Source: JANMQK01 sp031370485 (GTDB lineage Bacteria > Acidobacteriota > Polarisedimenticolia > Gp22-AA2). From it: a stretch of DNA of 9,551 nt. Under the pieces are notes generated by a model. That model was given only the letters and a program-made list of their open reading frames with translations. It did no database searches and was not told where the DNA came from. The translations under genes were made by a program, and so were the position numbers. The stretch lies in NCBI GenBank assembly GCA_031370485.1, contig JANMQK010000221.1, positions 1 to 9,551 on the forward strand. Direction: 5' to 3'. This document shows, piece by piece, positions 1 to 5,982 of this stretch (position 1 is the first letter of the stretch; every line of letters starts with the position of its first letter).

Positions 1-2
1 GC

Positions 3-2996
3 CTCGCAGGCGCGCCTCCGTTACCCCACACAGACGCTTCAGCTGCCCTTACTGCTCACCTAATAGATGCACCCCCTCCAATACATCGACAGAGCCTTAA
101 GGAACTTCACTCACTCATTTTCTCCCTGCTCGCCAAGGACCCATCTCGTCGTCCCTCGTCCCTTTCGGAGATCGTGCGATTTGTAAATATGCATTCTCCG
201 TCTGGACCATTTCGTCTTGATACCGCTGACACCTGGGCCGCGAGGACTGGCTCGGCCCGAATGATCCAGCGGGACAACACGCAGAACGATCTTCAGTCCC
301 TTCTTGCCCCAACTCCCACGACTGACCACCATCTTAAGGGAAACGTGATCTTGCTCTATGCACAGAGCGGCACTGGAAAGACTCGCGTCCTGCAGGGTCT
401 GGCTCTTAGAGCGAAGCTGAACCAGGCTCGCGTGCTAATGCTAGACCTTCATCACAAGCATGCTTCGCTCAAAAGTGCACAGGATGCCATTACTTCTGCG
501 CTCATGGACCGCTATCACATGCCAACGGTAATATGTTTTGACAACTTGCCCCACTTCGGAAAAGAGTTACTGGCCTGCCTAGAATTGATCCATTCGCGTG
601 CCTCTGTTCCCTACGCTGTCATTCTCTCACTCGATCGAGTTCGCACAGATCAGTTCACTCTTACATCAATCGAATCGGCCCTATCTGCTAATGCACGCTT
701 GACACCGTACACGCTGTCGCCGTTCGACATCTCACATATTCGCGCACTGATCGAAGAGATATTCGACGTAGACTCAATTCACCCGCGCATCGTGTCGTTT
801 GTTCATGAAGAAAGTGGCGGGAACCCTGGTCTCGCGTGTGATCTCCTCGCTTCGCTAGTGGATCGCGGACAAATTGTCCTACACTCCGCATCCCTAGAGC
901 CCACCGAAGCATTTGAGAAGGTGCATCGACCCTCTGCAATGTTTCCTCGGGTGGCCCGACTGCTGCGCGGGCTCCGGTCGATAGACAGGTCGCTTATCTT
1001 GACTTTATCGGCTGCTGACGAGTTTCTCTCCTCAGGAGACCTTGCTGACATCTTGCGTAGAGGCCGCTCAAGTATCGAGATTGAATGCGAACAACTTGTA
1101 GACCAGGGTTTCGCGATCTGTCACCGTGATCACAGAGGCCACAGCTATCGCATAGCTGGACGAATGCTCGCATCGGGGATTATTGAGACCTGCAGCAGCT
1201 CTTCGGTCAATTCGGTCCATGCGACATTAGGACAGTGGTATGTTTCTCATCCTGAGAGACATGGAGCTGCCGCGAAGGCTGCAGTTCATTTTTCTGCAGC
1301 TACCGATCACACGAATGCCTTTCGATACAGTCTGGCAGCCGCGGATACAGCTGCTCATGATTCCGACCACGTCACAGCCATACAGTTCTACAAATTGGCG
1401 TTGCAGCACATGCCCCCCACACGCTTTCTTCGGGCAACTGCGCTCCTTGGCCATGCGAGGAGCTTGGTCCGCATTGGTCAGGTTGACGAAGCTTGGCGCA
1501 TTCTTGAACCTGCGGTTCAACTAAGTGACGGTCATCCGAAAATTGCGGTTGACCTACGTCTGGCTCTCTCGGAATGCGCTTCACTCATGGGACGCTTCGC
1601 ACAACAAGCACGGGAGGCCCGGAAAGCTCGCTCCATCGCCACACGGCATGGCCTTCTAAGAGAGAGTCTCCATGCCATGCAGGAGCTTGGGGCCTCTCTA
1701 TGTTGGATTGGAAAATACTCTCATGGACGACGACTGCTTTTCCGTTCGTCACATCGAGCCGCACGCGCGGGGTCCAAGGATTTGGCGGCCTCCGCATATA
1801 AGGCTGTCGCTGCAACTGACTGGATGTTTGGCCGCTACGGCTCGGCTCTTAAGTACGAAAAACGACGATATATGCATGCTCGTAATCTGAACGATGTCGT
1901 TGCTATCGCTGAGTGTCGTAACAACATCGCTGTGCTTCTTTTAGATCTTGGTATGTATAGTAAGTCTAAGCGATACCAAGAGGAAATACAGGATACTACT
2001 TCTTCTCTGTCCGCCGGTTCAATGAAATGCGGTAGCATGATAAATCTTGGGGAGGTGTATCGCTGCCAGGGGCGTTGGCGACTCGCAGTTCATTTTAACC
2101 AGTTAGCCCTAAAGACATCCGCGGATTCGGGCAGAGAACCAGTACGGCTAATGGTCAGGATGAATCTCGCCCAATTGTTCACTCGGTCGGGTCACCATGG
2201 AGAAGCGGTTCGGTCGTTAAAGGGTCTCCTCAGTGAGCCGATATCTCTTGAATCAGTCAGGTCCCATCATGTGTCCTATTTAGCCTGGGGTTCCACGCTG
2301 ACCGGAGTCGGTCGTTTCGAAGCAGCCCAGCGTTTGCTTGTGCATGCTTGCATACACGCAGAGGGAGCTCACCTGTGGCATGCCATGCTGGAGTTGAAGA
2401 CCCTAAAGGCCCTCGCGCTCTACGGGGCCGGCAAATTCGAGATCGCCAGGCAGGAGTTAAACGAGGCCATCTCCAAGTACGAAAGCCGGTCCCCCTTTGA
2501 CGTCAAGATGACCGCTCGCCTGGCGGAGGCGCAGATCGAGCACGCTCTGGGAGGGTCGTTCGAAGCGACCGAGGCGGCTGTTCAGCCCATCCTCCAGACG
2601 GCACGCAAGAAGCGGATGACATGGCATCTCGCCTGGGCGTTGCTGCTCCGTGCGGAAGCGCTTCTTGGTGTGCAACGGGGGGCCGAGGGCGAGGCGGGGC
2701 TGATGGAGGCGCTGCGAATCGCCCGCAAGAACGCAGACCGGACGCACTACTGGAAGGCGTACTACCTGCTCGGACGGGTGAATGAGCAGCAGTTGCGCTA
2801 TGAACGGGCGCTGGTGTGCTATCGCGCGGCGGCCCTGACGATTCACGAACTGGCGATGAACATCGACGATGCCCGGTACAAGACTTCGTTTCTCGCCCAG
2901 AGGCAGACGCGGGATGCCGTCGAGCGATATGAGCGGTTGCGGGCCGAGGTCGGGACGAAGGCGCGGCATGACCTGGCGGGGTTGAACCGCAGCTAG
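3..2996 (+). CDS. Ser/Thr protein kinase (C-terminal part) – STAND/AAA ATPase – TPR signalling protein, 5' partial
   Basis: The frame is open to the left edge (first full codon at 3; 997 codons visible). Codons 1-60 read as the end of a PknB-like kinase domain: a G-x-P-P segment, a helix ending in APPP, then LLAKDPSRRPSSLSEIV, the subdomain XI Arg signature. The GTG at 174 is therefore internal. Next comes a STAND/AAA_16-type ATPase: Walker A AQSGTGKT at codons 120-127 (first Gly replaced by Ala), Walker B-like VICFDN at about 176-181, and a GGNP motif before a helical, winged-helix-like region. From about codon 400 to the end lie tetratricopeptide-like helical repeats. By family knowledge such proteins sense and relay signals through phosphorylation and nucleotide-driven assembly in the cytoplasm. 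The gene abuts the sigma-54 activator in the same frame. Base composition shifts strongly near 2.3-2.4 kb. Domain calls are firm; the signal is unknown. Confidence 0.9.
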   Translation, partial: LAGAPPLPHTDASAALTAHLIDAPPPIHRQSLKELHSLIFSLLAKDPSRRPSSLSEIVRFVNMHSPSGPFRLDTADTWAARTGSARMIQRDNTQNDLQSLLAPTPTTDHHLKGNVILLYAQSGTGKTRVLQGLALRAKLNQARVLMLDLHHKHASLKSAQDAITSALMDRYHMPTVICFDNLPHFGKELLACLELIHSRASVPYAVILSLDRVRTDQFTLTSIESALSANARLTPYTLSPFDISHIRALIEEIFDVDSIHPRIVSFVHEESGGNPGLACDLLASLVDRGQIVLHSASLEPTEAFEKVHRPSAMFPRVARLLRGLRSIDRSLILTLSAADEFLSSGDLADILRRGRSSIEIECEQLVDQGFAICHRDHRGHSYRIAGRMLASGIIETCSSSSVNSVHATLGQWYVSHPERHGAAAKAAVHFSAATDHTNAFRYSLAAADTAAHDSDHVTAIQFYKLALQHMPPTRFLRATALLGHARSLVRIGQVDEAWRILEPAVQLSDGHPKIAVDLRLALSECASLMGRFAQQAREARKARSIATRHGLLRESLHAMQELGASLCWIGKYSHGRRLLFRSSHRAARAGSKDLAASAYKAVAATDWMFGRYGSALKYEKRRYMHARNLNDVVAIAECRNNIAVLLLDLGMYSKSKRYQEEIQDTTSSLSAGSMKCGSMINLGEVYRCQGRWRLAVHFNQLALKTSADSGREPVRLMVRMNLAQLFTRSGHHGEAVRSLKGLLSEPISLESVRSHHVSYLAWGSTLTGVGRFEAAQRLLVHACIHAEGAHLWHAMLELKTLKALALYGAGKFEIARQELNEAISKYESRSPFDVKMTARLAEAQIEHALGGSFEATEAAVQPILQTARKKRMTWHLAWALLLRAEALLGVQRGAEGEAGLMEALRIARKNADRTHYWKAYYLLGRVNEQQLRYERALVCYRAAALTIHELAMNIDDARYKTSFLAQRQTRDAVERYERLRAEVGTKARHDLAGLNRS
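2340..2460. other. Composition and codon-usage breakpoint inside the kinase–ATPase–TPR gene
   Basis: Counted by eye on 60-base lines, GC is 48% at 1201-1260, 45% at 1861-1920 and 38% at 1921-1980. It rises to 62% at 2281-2340 and 2401-2460, and to 63% at 2701-2760 and 3601-3660. Wobble positions left of the break are often A or T (CTT, GAT, GCT, CGT, TCT). Right of about 2460 they are almost all C or G. The TPR reading frame continues unbroken through the change. This suggests a mosaic gene whose kinase/ATPase/early TPR part has a different history from its C-terminus and from the rest of the window. A chimeric assembly is a less exciting alternative. Confidence 0.7.
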
Positions 2997-2999
2997 ATG
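2994..2999 (+). other. In-frame TAG-ATG junction between kinase–TPR gene and sigma-54 activator gene
   Basis: The TAG at 2994-2996 is immediately followed by ATG at 2997-2999, and both genes use the same frame, so one stop codon alone separates them. The best purine-rich stretch upstream of the ATG is GGCGGGG, about 15 nt away, which is a poor ribosome binding site. The second protein would then depend on translational coupling or on stop-codon readthrough. A point mutation or base-call error splitting a former fusion is equally compatible. Confidence 0.75.
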
Positions 3000-4544
3000 G
3001 TGTCGCGGAAGATGATCGCGTCGTTGAGCGTCATCGGCCAGCAACTGACATCGATCCTAGATCTCGACGGCCTGCTGCCCAGCGTTCTGGACCTCGCCAT
3101 CGAGAACGTCCGCGCCGAGCGGGGCATTCTCTTTCTCCGCGATGAGACGACCTCCGAGATGATTCCGGCGCTCGCCCGGGGGATGGACCGGGAGCGCCTC
3201 GAGGAAGTGGCATCGTTCAGCCGATCGGTTGTGAACCAGGTCGCCCTGGGCAAGACCGTTCTCAACGTGGACGTCGGCAAGGACCCCGTTCTTTCGGCCC
3301 AGGAGAGCGTGATCCTCCATGAGATCAAATCGATCCTCTGCGTTCCGATGAGATCGCGCGGCACCATCATCGGCGTGATCTACCTCGACACGCGCAGGGC
3401 CCGGCAGCTGTTCACCGCCAAGGAACGAGCCTTCGTTGAATCGTTCGCCAGCCAGGCAGGGGTCGCTATCGAGAACGCGCGGCTTTTCGGACGCATGAAC
3501 GGCGAAAACGAACGCCTACGCCGCGAGGTCGAAGGGCGGGGCCGGTTCGAGAGCCTCATCGGGACAAGCCCCGCCATGCAGCGGCTGACCGAGACCATCG
3601 GCAGCATCCTCGACAGCGAGTGCAACATCCTGATCTGCGGGGAGAGCGGGACAGGCAAGGAGCTCGTGGCGCGCGCCATCCACTTCAATGGTCCGCGGCG
3701 CGACAAGAAGCTCATGGCGATTGATTGCGGGGCACTACCGGAGAGCCTTCTCGAGGCCGAGCTCTTCGGATGCGCCCGGGGCGCATTCACCGGGGCTGAT
3801 CGCGATCGGGCAGGGCTGATCGAGCAAGCGACAGGCGGTAGCCTGTTCCTCGACGAGATCACGAACACGAGTCTGGCCCTCCAGGCGCGGCTGTTGCGGG
3901 TGCTGCAGGAGCGCGAGGTGCGCCGCCTTGGCGAGACTACTTCCCGCCACGTCGACGTTCGCATCCTCGCCGCCACCAACGCCGATATCAAGCAGCTGAT
4001 GACCGAGGGACGCTTCCGGCAGGACCTTTACTACCGGCTGAACGTTGTCAGGATTGACGTCCCACCGTTGCACGATCGCCGTGCGGACATCCCCCTCCTC
4101 GCCGCTCATTTTCTTCAGGCGCACGCGAAAGCCGGACGACCTGCGCGCCAGATGGGACCGGGCGTCGCCGACCTGCTGCAGAGGTACGACTGGCCCGGTA
4201 ACGTGCGTGAGCTTCAAAACGTGATCGAACGGTTGGTCCTGCTCGCGCCGCGCGCGGTGATCACTATCAGCGACCTTCCGGAGGGGATCCGCCCGCCGGG
4301 TATCTCCCTCTTCCCTCAGGCGGGCGCCGAGGACGGATTGGGCGGTGACGGAGCAGGCAAGTCCAAGATGGAACGGGGTGACCACCGTCACAAAACCGGC
4401 GAGCAGATGATGATCGAGGAGGCGCTCTACCGCTTCGGGGGCGACAAGGCGAAAGCGGCCCGCTTCATTGGATGGAACCGGCAGAAAATGTACCGGCGGA
4501 TCAAGGCCTTCGGAATTCCGGCCGACTACGGGAAGGCCGCGTGA
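2997..4544 (+). CDS. GAF domain sigma-54-dependent transcriptional activator with Fis-type HTH
   Basis: This bacterial enhancer-binding protein of 515 residues has three parts. A GAF sensor domain covers about residues 17-160 (AERGILFL, then CVPM..RGTIIGVIYLDT). The AAA+ domain covers about 186-430: Walker A GESGTGKE 215-222, the sigma-54-contacting loop GAFTGA 262-267, Walker B LFLDEI 283-288, ATN at 326-328, FRQDLYYRLNV 340-350 with candidate arginine-finger residues, and the sensor II region WPGNVREL 399-406. A Fis-type helix-turn-helix lies at about 472-507 (GGDKAKAARFIGWNRQKMYRRI). By family knowledge it hydrolyses ATP to open sigma-54 RNA polymerase promoters. There is no receiver domain, so control probably comes from the GAF ligand and, by context, the kinase–TPR protein directly upstream. 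The ATG at 2997 is the first available start; ATG 3012 is an alternative. Wobble positions are GC-rich. Confidence 0.93.
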   Translation: MVSRKMIASLSVIGQQLTSILDLDGLLPSVLDLAIENVRAERGILFLRDETTSEMIPALARGMDRERLEEVASFSRSVVNQVALGKTVLNVDVGKDPVLSAQESVILHEIKSILCVPMRSRGTIIGVIYLDTRRARQLFTAKERAFVESFASQAGVAIENARLFGRMNGENERLRREVEGRGRFESLIGTSPAMQRLTETIGSILDSECNILICGESGTGKELVARAIHFNGPRRDKKLMAIDCGALPESLLEAELFGCARGAFTGADRDRAGLIEQATGGSLFLDEITNTSLALQARLLRVLQEREVRRLGETTSRHVDVRILAATNADIKQLMTEGRFRQDLYYRLNVVRIDVPPLHDRRADIPLLAAHFLQAHAKAGRPARQMGPGVADLLQRYDWPGNVRELQNVIERLVLLAPRAVITISDLPEGIRPPGISLFPQAGAEDGLGGDGAGKSKMERGDHRHKTGEQMMIEEALYRFGGDKAKAARFIGWNRQKMYRRIKAFGIPADYGKAA

Positions 4545-5281
4545 TCGGGCCGGGTCGCCTCTAGTATCAGCGCTTCCACCTTGTCCCACACGCGCGGGTC
4601 TTCGTTCATCTTCGAGTGCGCCACGCGCAGCACCTTCTTGTACCAGGGGACTGCTGACAGATCGATCGTCCTGTCCGTGTACTCGAAGTGAAGATTGCCC
4701 AGGATGCGGGTCTTTCCCGGGTCCTCGGCCCGGATGACTGGCTCTCCCCTGACCAGCTTTCCCTCGGTCTGGTAGAGGTTGGCCGCGGTGTGGACGTTCG
4801 GAGGGATCCGGTCGTCGTTTCTTCCGACGCTGTCCACCTGCACCGTCAGCAGCACGGGAACCTGCATCTCCCGCAGGCTCCGCGCGACCCGGATCGCCGA
4901 CGCCCCTCCAAAGCTCATGCCGTAGAGAACAAGCCGGACGGAGCGGCGCTCCTGCTCGCTCAGCCGGCCGTCCCGGTCGCGGTCGAACGCATTACGGATC
5001 AATTCCAGCGCCAGCGTCCGCTTGTTGCTCTGGACGGTTTCGACGTGAAGTCCGGGAATCTTCCGGGCCCGCAGACGAAGGGCGACTTTCCTGACTCCCT
5101 GGGTTTCGTTGTCCCAGGGTTCCAGGCCACCCAGAAAGCCGACCACGAGGCAACCGCCCTGCGGAAGGGGGGTGGGCGTAATGAAGTCTCCGTACCCCTG
5201 GTGGAGAAAAACACAGCCCGAGGTGGCGCCGAGCGCCGCGAGCGCCAGCAGTGAGATGGACGCCGGTCGCCCGATGGTCAT
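4526..5281 (-). CDS. Lipoprotein alpha/beta-hydrolase-like protein with EF-hand-type calcium loop
   Basis: The 251-residue product starts with a short hydrophobic signal ending in a lipobox-like ATSGC (Cys23), so it is probably lipid-anchored in the envelope. A strand plus GFLGG (48-52) could form the oxyanion region. GMSFGG (121-126) is a G-x-S-x-G nucleophile elbow with Ser123. Asp150 (in VDSVG) and His222 (in VAHSKM) are plausible triad partners, assigned by order only. Between strand and elbow sits DRDRDGRLSEQE (100-111), which fits the 12-residue EF-hand loop pattern DxDxDGxxxxxE. The substrate is unknown; an esterase, lipase or thioesterase role is possible. The ATG overlaps the stop of the DUF2235 remnant (ATGA) and has a good ribosome binding site, so it was probably the second gene of a hydrolase pair. 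Its 3' end overlaps the convergent sigma-54 activator gene by 19 bp. Confidence 0.75.
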   Translation of the reverse strand: MTIGRPASISLLALAALGATSGCVFLHQGYGDFITPTPLPQGGCLVVGFLGGLEPWDNETQGVRKVALRLRARKIPGLHVETVQSNKRTLALELIRNAFDRDRDGRLSEQERRSVRLVLYGMSFGGASAIRVARSLREMQVPVLLTVQVDSVGRNDDRIPPNVHTAANLYQTEGKLVRGEPVIRAEDPGKTRILGNLHFEYTDRTIDLSAVPWYKKVLRVAHSKMNEDPRVWDKVEALILEATRPDHAAFP

Positions 5282-5945
5282 GACGCCGCCACCTTCCCGC
5301 CCCGCTCGAGAAAGTCCCTGAGGTTTGGCGGCTTGTAGGGCGGCTCGATCGTCTCTTTCATTCTCGCGATGGCGCTTGAATGGGCGGTCTCGTTCCCGGC
5401 CGGCGAAACTCCCATCGGCCTCACGTAGTCGGGCATGAACCGGTAGGCAAGGGTCTTCGAATCGCGCAGATCGCCGGCGGCATTCGGCCGGATGTTTGTG
5501 CTGATGAAGTCACCGTCCAAGGCGAGACCCGTCTCCTCCGCCTTCCTGACCATCCAGAGAAACGCCAGGTCCGACACCCCGGAGTCTTCGAAGCCACCGC
5601 CGACGTTCGAATGCACTCCGGCGAACCACCCTGCTCCAGGCGTTGACCCGCGGCATGCTCCTGTTGCTCCCAGAGGGTGGGACGGAAGAACCAACGGCGT
5701 TCGTCGATGGCCAGCGCCTGAAACGCGTAGGCCACGCTGCTGCTTAGCTGCACGTCGTGGAATTTCATCCGCCGGTTGAGAAAGCGCAGCGCGCCGAACG
5801 GGATCCCCAGGGCGCCGACCATGTCCGAGACGCCGATGAACTGCACGCGGATGTCGCGGGAGTGCATTTTCCTGAAAATTTGCGCCTCGATGCCCCGCGG
5901 GCGAAAATCGCTGTCTCTCCGGCGATAGAGCGCATAGGCCTCCTT
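5278..5945 (-). pseudogene. DUF2235 (Tle1-type phospholipase-like) alpha/beta-hydrolase remnant, 5'-truncated and frameshifted
   Basis: Read across two frames, this stretch gives a clear DUF2235 C-terminal half. From 5945 it reads KEAYALYRRRDSDF, then VQFIGVSDMVGALG, MKFHDVQL, ALAIDERRWFF and LWEQQEHA up to about 5631. After a shift of frame at 5629-5630 it continues as GWFAGVHSNVGGGF, LAFLWMVRKAEETGL and YKPPNLRDFL to the stop at 5278. Only two bases (GG) separate CAG from TGG where a whole codon is expected, so one base seems lost. A TGA at 5946-5948 precedes the fragment in frame. The N-terminal half of the family, expected to carry the GFSRGA-like nucleophile, is not found upstream, where the propeller gene ends instead. 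Family members are serine hydrolases, including type VI secretion phospholipases; this copy should be inactive. The frameshift could be a sequencing error, but the 5' loss could not. Confidence 0.82.
5289..5295 (-). promoter_or_regulatory. Ribosome binding site of the lipoprotein hydrolase gene
   Basis: On the minus strand AAGGTGG lies 7 nt before the ATG at 5281. It is close to the AAGGAGG consensus at ideal spacing, and it lies inside the end of the preceding DUF2235 coding region. It fixes the start that gives the lipoprotein signal peptide. Confidence 0.65.
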
Positions 5946-5982
5946 TCATCGCGCCGGCCCGTTCAGGTTTCCTGGCCCGAAG

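Noticed and set aside
174..176. GTG as the start of the kinase–ATPase–TPR gene
   Set aside because: The frame is open upstream to the window edge and encodes a recognisable kinase domain tail, so the GTG is an internal Val codon.
2994..2996. TAG as a pyrrolysine codon
   Set aside because: No active-site context, and an ATG follows directly; fission, readthrough or coupling are simpler explanations.
2457..3044. Minus-strand ORF of 195 codons
   Set aside because: Antisense to the GC-rich end of the TPR region; it appears exactly where the wobble bases become GC-rich and has no recognisable domain.
5421..5867. Independent small gene on the minus strand
   Set aside because: It is the front part of the frameshifted DUF2235 remnant; after about 5630 its frame loses family similarity.
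5933..5946. AAAGGAGG followed by ATG as a strong translation start
   Set aside because: Spacing is only 3 nt and the ATG frame is not the DUF2235 frame; it gives no recognisable protein.
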